A stretch of DNA of 47,221 bases from Brachionus plicatilis (taxonomy: Eukaryota; Rotifera; Eurotatoria; Ploima; Brachionidae): contig QEOQ01000602.1 of the NCBI GenBank assembly GCA_010279815.1, forward strand, positions 311,598 through 358,818, in the 5' to 3' direction. Of the stretch, positions 1 through 10,900 are shown in pieces. Both the position numbers and the translations under genes were made by a program. How positions within the stretch are numbered: position 1 is the first letter of the stretch; every line of letters starts with the position of its first letter. Below the pieces are notes generated by a model, which saw only the letters and a program-made list of their open reading frames with translations, was not told the origin of the DNA and did not search any database.

Positions 1-140
1 GTTGGCCGGCTTTTTGACCGCCCGTTTATTTTAGACCGTTTATTTTGGCGGTCTAAAATTTTGACCGCCAAGCTGTCCGGCCAAATGACCGCTTAAAACC
101 GTTCGCCTAATGGACCGGTTTGGTCTGACCGCATCCAACA
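1..140. repeat. Dispersed GC-rich repeat with GACCGCC/GACCGG words
   Basis: The first 140 bases stand out from the AT-rich surroundings. They contain many short direct and inverted copies of GACCGCC, GACCGGT, GGCCAAATGACCGC and GCGGTC. A related block lies at 22441-22545, where GGCCAAATGACCGCC and GTTGACCGG recur. The block runs into the window edge, so its true length is unknown. It looks like a dispersed repeat, possibly the subterminal part of a transposon. I see no coding frame in it. Confidence 0.6.
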
Positions 141-469
141 CTAATTCTTTTTAAATATTTAAAGTTTGATTTTGACCACCATGCAATTACATCGAAACCA
201 GGTAGGTTTTCTACTCTTGGCGAGTTTTGATATTGAACAAGCTATGATGATAATCTAGTGTCCGTTAAGTAATTTTTATTTAATTAAATCCTTTTAATCT
301 TTGTCATTTGTTTTTCATTGAAAAGAAACTTTTAAAAAATTTTAAAGATATTAAAAAATATTAATTGCCTTTTTTATTACTTATATTCTCGTTTTAGCTT
401 GAGGTGTCATTACCATTTGGAAATTTTTGTTTATAGTTAAGTAATAAATCTTCTAATAATTTGACTCCA
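141..469. other. Noncoding AT-rich stretch
   Basis: Between the GC-rich edge repeat and the reverse transcriptase remnant I see no gene or clear repeat. This is probably 3' sequence of the retrotransposon plus flank. Confidence 0.4.
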
Positions 470-1330
470 GTTTTTTTATCGTTTTTTTCTTAAAATGAGG
501 ATCTAAAATTGTACATATTATTGAAGTGTTTTTTATCATTTCGAGTAATGGACAACTTCTTGTATTATTCAATTTTACAATTATCATTTTTTGATTATTA
601 TTTTATTCTTACTATGTGTACTTTTCATTTATTCATTAAGTCAATATTTTCCTTATTATATTTAGTGAATACAATAAAGCAAGGCTTCTCAACAGATATT
701 TACATCTTCCACTTGAAGAGCCATTTTTCTAGTTCGTCTAAGTATTTGTTTATCTCATTTTCTAGATTTCCTTTTTTCTTAAAAATATAAAATGTGACCA
801 AGTCATCAGAAAAAAGAAGAGAGTAATCACTATTTGTTTTATTTCTTTTAGGAATTTCATTGATAAAATTACTAAAAAGTAATGGACTAATTACTGAGCC
901 TTGAGGAACACCTGCAGTAATATAGTATTCATCACTTATGTGACCATTTACATTTACTTTAAATGATCTTGAGTCTTAGAATGGATCAATCAAATGTATT
1001 AGGTAAGAGGGAAGGTTCATTTTTATTAGTTTATAAATAAGACCACCATGCCAAACCCTATTGAACGCTTCTGAGATATCAAGAAATAGGGATCAAACTT
1101 TCTTCTTTCTACTAAATGATTCTAGAATTTTTTGAATAAGGAAGAAAAGATTTTTAGCGTTTCGTTGATTTTTTCTAAAACCTGATTGCTCATCAATTAG
1201 TAATGAGTTTAGTTATTAGTAACTATATAATCTTGAGTAGATGATACGCTCTAAAAGTTTTCCTAGACAGCTTGTCATGCTGATTGGTCGGTAGTTAGCT
1301 GGGTCTTGTGTTAAATTTGAATTTTTGTGT
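470..1330 (-). pseudogene. Decayed non-LTR retrotransposon reverse transcriptase
   Basis: Reading the minus strand from about 1330 to 470 gives the order of blocks of a LINE reverse transcriptase. DPANYRPISMTSCLGKLLER comes first, then DEQSGFRKNQRN, then LFLDISEAFNRVWHGGLIYK (the motif A aspartate block), then ITAGVPQGSVISPLLFSNFI, then LFSDDLV in place of the usual (Y/F)ADD. After that come the thumb-like INKYLDELEKWLFKWKM and an ILDPHF block. In-frame stops fall between the first blocks, before LFLDIS, after the WKM block and further on, and the last part changes frame, so the copy is dead. The block order and the DP-x-N-Y-R-P-I-S start fit the Jockey/CR1/L1-like group; the exact clade is not resolved. 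No endonuclease domain, 5' end or tail is visible. Confidence 0.85.
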
Positions 1331-1603
1331 TATCTCCTTTCAAATATTCTGATAAAATTCTATATTTTTCGTTCTACTTTTTTTTTTCTTTGACTGATAG
1401 ATCTCTGTTTGACTTAAAAAAATTTAATTTTGACTTTAGCCTTGGATGAGTAAATTTTTTATCTCATTTTTTGCTTTGCTTCTGTGGAGACTGTTGCATG
1501 GATTGACAATGAACTTATAAATTAATATTAATATTAATAAAAAGTGTTCTTTTGTGTCCTTTTGTGTACTTTTGTTATTGACCTTTATAATTCCAGTATA
1601 TTA

Positions 1604-2160
1604 CAGTCGTTCCTCGGTATAACGAGCAAGTTGGGCGAAAATTTTTGTGCTCGTTATATCGAAACTCGTTTTATCGAAATCCCATGGAAAAGGATGGGCA
1701 ATTTTTATTTTTTTATTAAAATTTCTATTGAAAAAGTTAAAAAAAAAGATAAATAAAACTAAAAATTAAGCTTTTTTTACAAAATCTGTAATACTGGATT
1801 GTTTGGTTTTACATTTTTCTAGTACAATGTTTTCAGTATTAAACAAAAAGTCAACAACGTTGGAAAAATCTTCTTTTTTATTTAGAAAAAAATCTTTTAA
1901 ATCATTAATTCTTTCGATTGCATCCTTTAAGCTAAAATCTGATTTTTTTGGTTTTGTTATATCTTCGACTTCCGAATCACTGTCATCTTTGTTCTCAGCA
2001 TTTGAAATTGAGTTGATAATTTCGATATCTAATAAAGTTATTTTTTGATCGCAATGTTTTTTTATAATTTCTATTTTAGTCTCAAGCGAGATACACTTTC
2101 TTTTTTTTTGAGCAAGTTTATCTGTCATTTTTTTCAATTAGATTAGACAATCAAGTATTT
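1604..2160 (-). mobile_element. pogo/Tigger-type transposon fragment
   Basis: The left end is a TA dinucleotide (1602-1603) followed by CAGTCGTTCCTCGGTATAAC, with further CTCGTTATATCGAAA words. This is the usual look of Tigger/pogo terminal repeats. Reading on the minus strand, a short open frame (2137-1766) has a CENP-B-like helix-turn-helix start and a Tigger-like C-terminal tail. The matching inverted end expected beyond 2137 is not visible, so the 5' side is truncated or was overwritten. The right limit given is approximate. Confidence 0.65.
1766..2137 (-). pseudogene. Internally deleted pogo/Tigger transposase (123 aa)
   Basis: The frame starts with an AUG and runs 123 residues. Residues 9-30 (KKRKCISLETKIEIIKKHCD) match the start of the CENP-B-type N-terminal DNA-binding domain of Tigger transposases (basic-L-S-L-E-x-K-x-E-I-I-K). 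An acidic stretch (NAENKDDSDSEVED) follows, then SLKDAIERINDLKDFFL and a KQSSITDFVKK end, which resembles the C-terminal tail of Tigger proteins. The DDE catalytic domain, normally about 200 residues, is missing, yet the frame stays open. It cannot be an active transposase. It could be a non-autonomous relic that by chance keeps an open frame, or a small DNA-binding derivative. Confidence 0.7.
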
Positions 2161-2451
2161 TCAGTTATTTATATTCAATTATAAAAAGAAAATTAATGGC
2201 ATATGTTTTTGACTTACCTCTAAATTATTTAAAAGTACCTCTAAAATATAACAATTTACCTCTAATTTATTAAAACATAAGCTAAATTGTTATTTATAAG
2301 CTATTTTAATAAAAAAACTCTATTCTAATAAAAAAGTATCTAAATTAGTAAACTAGCAGATATCTTATTAAAAAAAAATCTAATTAAAGAAAAAAAAAGT
2401 TAATTAAAGAAAAAATAAAAAGCTAATTAGAGAAAAAAAAGAAAGTAATAT

Positions 2452-3067
2452 TTAATTTTGTTTGCATTTGTTTGGACAATACAAATAACGTTTCATACGC
2501 ATATCTGAGTTACAAACTCGACAATACTTTTTCGTTTCATCAGCACGAATTCTTTTCGACGGTTGAGGAGCTATTTCAGACTCATCGTCCTCATTGTCTG
2601 ATTCAATGCCTTTTGCAGGTTATTTGATGCATTTGTTTCATTTTTCTGACGTTGTAAACACGATGCATTTTTCTTCGGTGCTCCCCTTTTTCTGTTCGAT
2701 TCAATTGGTAAATCCATTGTTACTAAGTCAAAGCTACATTTTTTCAATCATGCACAAGTAGCTACTTGATGATCACAATGATAGTCTTTAAGACCAAACC
2801 AGCAAGTACGATGATTCTCTCCAATTTAGGTCGACTTCGATACGGTTAATTGAAAAGATACATTTGATCATTGCATCGAAAGAAGTCCAATTTTTTTCAG
2901 TTAACGCTTTTTCGAAAGCTTTGCACTCTTCTTTTGTGATATCATTTTTTTTGGTATTCATAACGTAATAATATTTTGAATTTAGATGACGAATTGTTTG
3001 GTTAAAACTATTCCACTTATAGGCCGAAACTATATCCGCGTCAGTAAATGTCGGCGTTGCCCTGGTT
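2452..3067 (-). pseudogene. MULE transposase C-terminus with SWIM zinc site, frame-broken
   Basis: Minus-strand reading from 3067 gives FTDADIVSAYKWNSFNQTIR, a helical block with KAFEKALTEKNWTSFDAMIK, then a frame change into CWFGLKDYHCDHQVAT. This fits a SWIM zinc finger (C-x-C...C-x-H type; the first cysteine is uncertain because of the frame break). It is followed by a basic tail RKRGAPKKNASCLQRQ, like the G-R-P-K-K tails of MULE transposases. A last segment holds a C-x2-C...C-x3-C site (YCRVCNSDMRMKRYLYCPNK). At least two frame changes and several stops separate the blocks. The catalytic DDE part is absent, so this is a C-terminal relic inside the 1504-3260 element. SWIM domains of this kind occur in MULE and some other DDE transposases; the assignment rests on motif reading alone. 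Confidence 0.65.
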
Positions 3068-3452
3068 TAGGAAATTTGATTCAGTAAAAATAATGAGCGA
3101 AGTGTCTTTTAAAAATGTCCAACTGAATTTTTAAAATATCTAACGGATTCTTTAATTAATTTTCTATTCTTGAATTCTTTAATTAAATTAAGTACACAAA
3201 AGGACACAAAAGGACACTTTTTTATGCAAGTGAATAATATGGTAAAATAAGTTCATTGTCTATAGCTCGACTGTTTCACACATAATTAAATTGAATAAAA
3301 TTTTATTTAAAACTCAATTAATAAAAAAAAATATATATATATGTATATATCATAAAACTTGGCTATTTAAGTGATCCCAAAAAAAAAAAAAAAAAAATTA
3401 AAAAAACATGGCAATGAAAAAGAAAAAAAATAATTATAAAAAATTTAGACAT

Positions 3453-4942
3453 CTAAATGATATCATTAAAAGACTTGAACTGCTCAAAAAGATGATTAGA
3501 CGAGCTGATAAAGTCTTGACCAGTCTCTTTGCTCAACATATCGACCACAAACTTGTCCTCCTCACTCTCCATCACTTTCAACTTTTCCAACTGATCAACC
3601 AGCCGGTCTTTTTCCTCAATAAAATCGACCAGCCTCTCCATCAGCCACTTTTCCCTCTGCCTAATCTGTCCGCTCTTCTTCTCCTCGGCCAAATCAATTG
3701 TCTCCTTCAACTTGAGCTGACACTCGGACAACCGGTCCTCAATGGCCAACGCTTCGCTCTGAATGATCAGCTCGTTTTCAATCCGCAACAAAATGTTCTT
3801 GCAGTGAATAAAATTGAGCAGCTTGGCCTCCAGCGTCTTCTTCACACTCTCATAGCAAAGACTGTGCAAGTCGAGCGCATTGATCCTCTTCTCCAGCTCG
3901 GTCACACTCCCGCTGAACTCGTCTTTCTTGTGCCGCAGCTCGTCCAGCTTCCGCTGCAGCTGCTGGGCCATGCGCCTAAGTTTGTCCTGGTTTTGTTTGA
4001 CCATTTTTTTTTCCTCATTCAGCACCCTCTTTCTGTTGATGGCAGAGCGCTTCACGCGCGGACTATTGTCCACGTTGAGCGCGTTGAACGACTCGATCAG
4101 CGACGACGAGCTTAACTCGTCATTGGACGACGACGAGTCGGAGCCCAAGCTCAGCTTTAGGTCGGCTTTGATCAGGGCTCGCTTGGGCTCCGAGTCGTCG
4201 TCCTCCTCCTCCTCTAGTGTCTCGCACTTGGCCAACGGCGCACAGTCAAAGTCAAACGACTGGCGCTTGATCTCCGGCGGCGAGTTGAACACGTCCTCGT
4301 ACTCGTCGCCGCTGGACGCGCGTCTCCCCGCTCTCCTGATCACAATGGCCGAGTGCAGACCCAGCTCTTCATCTGACTTTAGCTTGGCCCTTTCCTGTGC
4401 GCGCTTCCTCATCAAATACACGTCGACTTGCTCGTTCAGCTGGCCCTGGATGATTTTGTTGTTAAGCTCCGGGCTGGACGAGTGAGGCGACTGGGATTTT
4501 GACTGGGACTTTGAGTTGGACGTGCTTGGGGAGACGGGCTTTTGGGCGCTGTTTCTCAATGTGATGTACTTGGTGTCTATGCTGTAGAAGTGTTGGTGGT
4601 CGTCGTCGCTCTGGCTGTGCTCGTCTGAGTCCGAGAAGATGTGGTCGTCCAAGTTGGCCTTTTCCTCTGCTTCTTCTTCTTCTTCTTCTTTTGAGTTGTT
4701 GCATTCTTCGGATTCGAGTATGCTCTCGAATTCGGCCCGTTCCCTCAGCTTGAACGGGGTGGTGTCGGCGTCTTCGCCGGCGCCGCTGAAGGACGTGTTC
4801 GGCGTCGAATAGTTCGACGAGTCTGATCCAGCTGCTCGCTTTGTCTGGCAGGATGATAAATAAAAGTTGCATCGCTTTTCGAATTTGTCCCGCTGTAGCT
4901 CGTTGAAATAGTCGCTTGTGTCAAAGGCGACTTCTGGTTTGT
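3453..4942 (-). CDS. Mical: MICAL last exon: acidic linker and C-terminal bMERB coiled coil
   Basis: A 1490-nt exon coding 495 residues to the TAG stop at 3455-3453. The acceptor AG is at 4944-4943 and the exon opens KPEVAFDTSDYFNELQRDKF. A long disordered part follows, rich in Ser, Glu and Asp (a run of six Glu codons; SSSSSLIESFNALN). From about 190 residues before the end, a predicted helical region reads KLRRMAQQLQRKLDELRHKK, LEKRINALDLHS and RQREKWLMERLVDFIEEKDR. This is the bMERB (DUF3585) domain that in MICALs binds Rab8-family GTPases. The gene ends FEQFKSFNDII. Long opposite-strand frames over this exon are shadows of its GC-rich codons. Confidence 0.92.
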
Positions 4943-7900
4943 CTTAATTTTAATTTTTTTTTAATTATTTATTTATTTATAATTAACCTCAATTAAGGAG
5001 AAGTAAAAAATTAAAGATACCATAATAAAACAAAAAAAAAATTTTTTTTTAATTATTTATTTATTTATAATTAACCTACTTTAAGGAGAAGTAAAAAATT
5101 AAAGATACCATAATAAAAAAAAAAAATTATTTTTAATATTTAGTAGATTTTTTTTTTTTCTCTAAGTGTTTTTTGTGTTTCCCCCGAAGAAAAATTTTTT
5201 TTGCTTTGGTTTTTTACACCGAGAGTGTGTCTGGAAAAAGGAAATTAAAATTTGCTATTGATAATTTTTTTTTTGTTCCATTTTTTATTTACACTTCTTT
5301 TTAAAAAATAAAATACAAAAAGTTTTTTTTCTCGTTTTTTTTGCTTATGTCTAAAACATGTTCTGTAAATTGAAGCAGGTGATACATCCTTTGTATCACC
5401 AGTATACTGATTCTGCAAAACTCAGTACCAAAAACAAAAAAAATGGGTCATGTCCAGAATGTGATCAGTGATCAATGATCACATATTTTGTGATCGAAAA
5501 AGCCTCTAATTTATGAAAAAATAAAAAAAAAAATTTTTGGTGATCAGGAAATTTTTTAAAATATATTAACCTTTATTACTATATTTTTAAGAAAAAAATT
5601 TAAATAAATAAAACAAAATCTAAATTATTCTTTGTGTTTTTTTGACTTGCACAATTTAACGCCCTTTTCATTTTTCATAAATTTACCACAAATGTTACCG
5701 GATTTGAATATTTGCTTAATGCTTTTTTTGAAGCTAATTTAGCTTCTTCGGACGATTCTACTGGGGCCAAAGCCATTTATTTGTAAAAAACTGCCTTTTC
5801 TTTTACGGTTTTTAAATACTTTTGTTTTTTAGATTTTATTTTTTTATTTCATTCAATATTAACAAAATTTTACAATTTTGAAATTTCTAGAATGAAAAAT
5901 TTTTGATTTCAACCAAAAAAATTTTATGTTATCAAAAATAAATTTTGGTGATCAATTTTTGATCACAAAGAGTACACTTAATAATTTGGTGATCAAAATG
6001 ATCACATTCTGACATGACCCAAAACAATAAAATATAATATCCCAAATTTACAATTTTCTGAGTTTTGCAGAATCAGTATACTGATGACACATCGTCAACT
6101 GTTACAATTTACAGAACATGTTTTGATCCTTCAGAACTTGAGCTTTGGCTCTTTTAATATTTTTTTTGTTTTTTGTACCAAAATTCACAATGCCAAAAAG
6201 CAACACCGGGTGTAAATCACCAAAATTTCTTTAAAAAAGTTAAATTTTTTGTTGATACATTTATGCCTAATTATCTGAAAATTTTTCATTTTAAAAAGTT
6301 TACTCGAAAAAAAGTAAGCTTTCAAACCCCTACTTTTACTAAATATTCTCATGGAGTATTTAATCAATTCTGATTTTTTATAATAAATAATATTTTGTTG
6401 TTAAACTTTATATTCTGTATTTTTAAAAATTAGGAACTTTTAAAACTTAATTAAACATTTATTCATTCTTTCTTTTTATTCCATGAAAAACAAAGTTTTC
6501 TTTTTGTATTAAAACATTATGCAAACTTTAATTATATTATGCTTTAATAATTTTATAGTAATTTTTACTTAAACTATGAAAGGTTTTATTTAATTAATGT
6601 TATACAAGTGTTAACGGCCAAGGTTAATCAACAGGCTAGTGCCCTTAACTATTGAATAGACTGATAAACTCTTCATTTATTTTAATTAAAATAAAGGCTC
6701 ATTAAAATAGAATATTTCAAAATGTTTTATATTAAAAAAAAAAAATTATAAAAAATTTAATTAATTGATTTGTAAAAGCTTTTAAACCAAATTAAATCTA
6801 TCAAAGATTTTATTTGATAAGAAAAAGTGTGTTTAGACTATTAAAAGGCAACTTGAAGTTCATGATCATGCCCAAATGATCAAAATGTAATTCATTATGG
6901 TATTAATAAAAAAGGATGAAATTAGCTTTTATTAATTATATTTAAATTAAACATAAGATGTTTACTATTTTAATTTAAAAAAAAAACAACTTGTTTTTCT
7001 AATTGATTTTTAATTGATTTTTCTAAAATCTTTATTTTGAAAACTAAAAAGACAAATTTAAAATCCACATAAAGGTTTCCAAATTGTGACTTAAAATGAT
7101 ATTTAAATACTAATTAAAATATGCTTCGACAAAACAAAATTAAATTTAGAATTGCAAAATTTCAAAATATCGATTAAGATTTTATTTTTACTTCAGTCAA
7201 AAATTCATATAATTTTCTATTTAATTAAAGATTAAACAATTTATGTTTAATAAAGTTAAGTCATTTATTATTAAAAAATTGATAAAAAATACCTTTTTAT
7301 TAAACTCAAAAACTAAAAATTTTGATTTGAAATTTAAATTTGATCATGAACTTCAATTTGCCCTTTTAAAAATAGATGGTTTGAAGTGACTGAAAGATAA
7401 AAATAAATCATCAATAACAAAATTATTAATTAACTTTGGGAATAAGTTAACTCTCCTAACAGAGCTGAAAATTTGGAAATTTGAAAAAAAATAAAACTAA
7501 TTTTTTAATCTTTTATTGTTTTTTTTTAATTTTGACTTTGATATAATTGACGGGTATAGGTTGAAATTCACATATATATTGAGTTAAAAAAAACATTAAC
7601 AAAGAGAAAGACACATAATTCTTTTTTTAATTTATTGAAACGTGAAAAAAACATTTATACATATTGTATAAAACAATATTTATATATGTTTAATAATTCT
7701 TTTTGTAATTTATTCTAAAATTTTTCAAAAATCAAAATTTAATTTGTAGACAATTTACATAAAATCGAACATAAGTCAATTTTATTTTTCAAAGTAAAAA
7801 AGTGATTTAAAAACATAAATATTTCACTCGTAATTCATTATCTTAAAAAGAACATAAAGACTTTTGACTTGTTTAAGAGACACCCAAAAAAAATTAAAAT

Positions 7901-10900
7901 CTTTCTTGTTCACTAAAGGTAACCATATACTTTATGGTTACCTCCAGGAAAAAATTTACGCTTATATTTGTCGCACCAAACACCGTAAGAGTAAAAATAT
8001 AATTAAATGTTTTTCTCAGATAAAAAATAAACTTATATTTTTTTCACTATTGAAGAAATATTTTATTTTCTTTTTAACTTTTTCAAAAAATAAAAAATTC
8101 TCTGCTCTAATATGTTCAACTTTCATTTTCATATTTATGTGGTGTTTTTTAATTTTCACTTTTTTTATGTGAGTTTAATCCTCTAGCTAATTGACGTTCG
8201 TTTGATGGGTTTTGTGAAATTCAGTACAAAAGAACAGAACAAAGTATAAAAAAATTAAATAACTTTTTTTCTAAAAGTTTAAAATTAATTCTGTGAATGC
8301 AAAATGGTGCAACATTCAAAGTTGCATCAACTGTAAAAGTCTGCTAATGATGTGCAGAATCTCTGCAAAATGCACCACGCTCGATTTTATTGAAATTTAA
8401 TTTCTGATAAACTCTGCAAATTTAGCAGACCATGACATTTGATGCAACTTTGAATGTTGAACTAAGTTGCATTTACAGAATTAAGTTTAAACATTTAGAA
8501 AAAAAGTTATTCAATTTTTTTACATTATTTTCTGTTATTTTTTTTATTTTGTACTGAAGTTCACAAAACCCGTTTGATGCTTTTTAACAAAAACTTAATT
8601 TATATAAAATGAAAAATTATATTCAGAAACATTATTTTAAGGATCATCATATCACATACCCAAAGTCAAAATTTATAACGATTGAAACCAAAAAAATAAA
8701 TGAATTTTATAAAAGATTATTATTTGTTCACTTTATCTATTTTTCAGAATTGGAATAATTCGCAAAAAAAATCTGCTTTTAGGGGGGGAAACTGTGGCTG
8801 TTAAATCTTTTTCAAAGTTATGATTAGTTAGATTAAATGCGATGCTTATTAGTATAATGCTGAACAATAAAACAAAAAAGATAATGTTGATTTTTGCCAT
8901 GGAATGGAATAGGTATGTAAATAATGAACATAAAATAGACGCAAATTGAATGCAAAAATTTTATATATTAAAATGTTTTAACTTACGCGGCGATTCATAT
9001 TCACCAAATCTAGACTTTGATTGCACTTGTCCAATCTTATCAAAATTTTCATCATCAAACAAATTATTTCTAGCATCTTTTTGAACATGGTTATTACAAA
9101 AAAATGTATCTTTTTAAATAAAATATCAAAATAAAACAAATCAATTTTTATTTTTTTAAAATTAATTTACATTTATTGTTTTGATTGAGTGTGTGTTTAA
9201 AACAAATTGGTCTGAGCTGTCGACTACATTCTTGGCACCGGAAGCAATTGGCATGCAAGACAATTCCATCGAATAGAGAAACCGTGTCCGCTTTGGAAAT
9301 ACGGAGACCACATTTGTAGCAAACGGGCCTGGACTCGAACATTTCGAATTCAGCCTTTGGTTTATTAAAGCTTGCCTTGCGCTCAAATTCGCTCTGGGAA
9401 GCGTTATTGTTAAAAAAATCAATTCTATTCTGGAACACGGCAGACTTGACCAAACTGCCGCGTCTTCTGAGGCCAACGGGCTCTTTGACCTCTTCCGGAA
9501 CGCTCTCATTGTCCAAAATGGTCATTGGACGGCGTCTTTTTGCCAATATTCGACTCGAATCTTCAGATTCGGTCTCGATCTCTGACCTATCATCCAAAAT
9601 TGGATCATTTTTAAAGCATTCATAAAGTTTGTCAAGTATGGTCAATACACTTGATTTTGACGGTTGTTTGTCTTCATTAAAAAAATCCTCCTTTGCCCAA
9701 TCTTCAACCAAAAAGCCCAGTTTATGTTCGATTATGCTGAAAAAGGTATGTAGATTTTGTTTTGTGTCATTGTGCTGCTCAAGTTGCTTGTAATCTCTAA
9801 ACGAAATTGATTTTTTTTTAGATATTTTTGATTTAAATTTTTTATTAATTTTTTAGTAAATTTAATTCCTTTTTTATTCGAATTGAAGGAATTTTTTAAA
9901 TTTTTAATTAGAAAAATAAATCAAAGGTTAGAGGCTCATTTAAATTTTGGCAACTTGATGTTTATAATCATTTTGCCTTAAATTTTCTTTTAGAAAAAAG
10001 TATTTTTTCGCAAATATAATTTGTTTGACTTTTTTTGAATTTCAAAATTGAGGATTGATTGTAAAACATGAATAATTTGCTGTTAAATTTTTTAAACTAA
10101 TTTTTCTCTACAAAATGCTGCTATTCCATCAAGATCAAGCAATTTTGACTTAAAAATCTATTTCTTTTATTTAGATCAAATTAATAAATTCATCAAATTT
10201 TACTTTTTTAAAAAAAAAATTTTAATAAAATCTTTNNNNNNNNNNNNNNNNNNNNNNNNNNNNNNNNNNNNNNNNNNNNNNNNNNNNNNNNNNNNNNNNN
10301 NNNNNNNNNNNNNNNNNNNNNNNNNNNNNNNNNNNNNNNNNNNNNNNNNNNNNNNNNNNNNNNNNNNNNNNNNNNNNNNNNNNNNNNNNNNNNNNNNNNN
10401 NNNNNNNNNNNNNNNNNNNNNNNNNNNNNNNNNNNNNNNNNNNNNNNNNNNNNNNNNNNNNNNNNNNNNNNNNNNNNNNNNNNNNNNNNNNNNNNNNNNN
10501 NNNNNNNNNNNNNNNNNNNNNNNNNNNNNNNNNNNNNNNNNNNNNNNNNNNNNNNNNNNNNNNNNNNNNNNNNNNNNNNNNNNNNNNNNNNNNNNNNNNN
10601 NNNNNNNNNNNNNNNNNNNNNNNNNNNNNNNNNNNNNNNNNNNNNNNNNNNNNNNNNNNNNNNNNNNNNNNNNNNNNNNNNNNNNNNNNNNNNNNNNNNN
10701 NNNNNNNNNNNNNNNNNNNNNNNNNNNNNNNNNNNNNNNNNNNNNNNNNNNNNNNNNNNNNNNNNNNNNNNNNNNNNNNNNNNNNNNNNNNNNNNNNNNN
10801 NNNNNNNNNNNNNNNNNNNNNNNNNNNNNNNNNNNNNNNNNNNNNNNNNNNNNNNNNNNNNNNNNNNNNNNNNNNNNNNNNNNNNNNNNNNNNNNNNNNN

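Larger units (their letters stand above)
1504..3260 (-). mobile_element. Mutator-like (MULE) DNA transposon remnant with inverted ends
   Basis: The two ends are inverted copies of each other. The left end at 1504 begins GACAATGAACTTAT, and about 30 bases further in carries AAAAAGTGTTC followed by repeated CTTTTGTGTC. The right end, read inward from 3260, gives the same GACAATGAACTTAT and then AAAAAGTGTCCTTTTGTGTC. Between them, on the minus strand, lies a broken transposase C-terminus with a SWIM-type zinc site (2452-3067). Next to it (about 2205-2450) are repeated ACCTCTAAATTATT-like and CTAATTAGAGAAAA-like words. A pogo/Tigger fragment (from 1604) has inserted near the left end. I did not find a convincing 9-bp target duplication, so the outer limits may be off by a few tens of bases. 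Confidence 0.7.

Noticed and set aside
509..790. Plus-strand frame of 93 codons
   Set aside because: It is antisense to the decayed reverse transcriptase and has no domain of its own.
3408..4485. Plus-strand frames of 201 and 235 codons over the MICAL last exon
   Set aside because: They are antisense to the bMERB exon, Leu- or Ser-rich and without any recognisable domain.
4462..4872. Minus-strand Arg-rich frame of 136 codons
   Set aside because: It is an out-of-frame reading of the same MICAL exon; the frame with the conserved protein is open throughout.
6173..6373. Overlapping small frames on both strands (60-66 codons)
   Set aside because: They start in the end of a hairpin element and continue into low-complexity sequence; no domain.
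7864..8172. Plus-strand frame of 102 codons
   Set aside because: Low-complexity F/K/I/L-rich sequence inside the MICAL intron with the composition of its surroundings.
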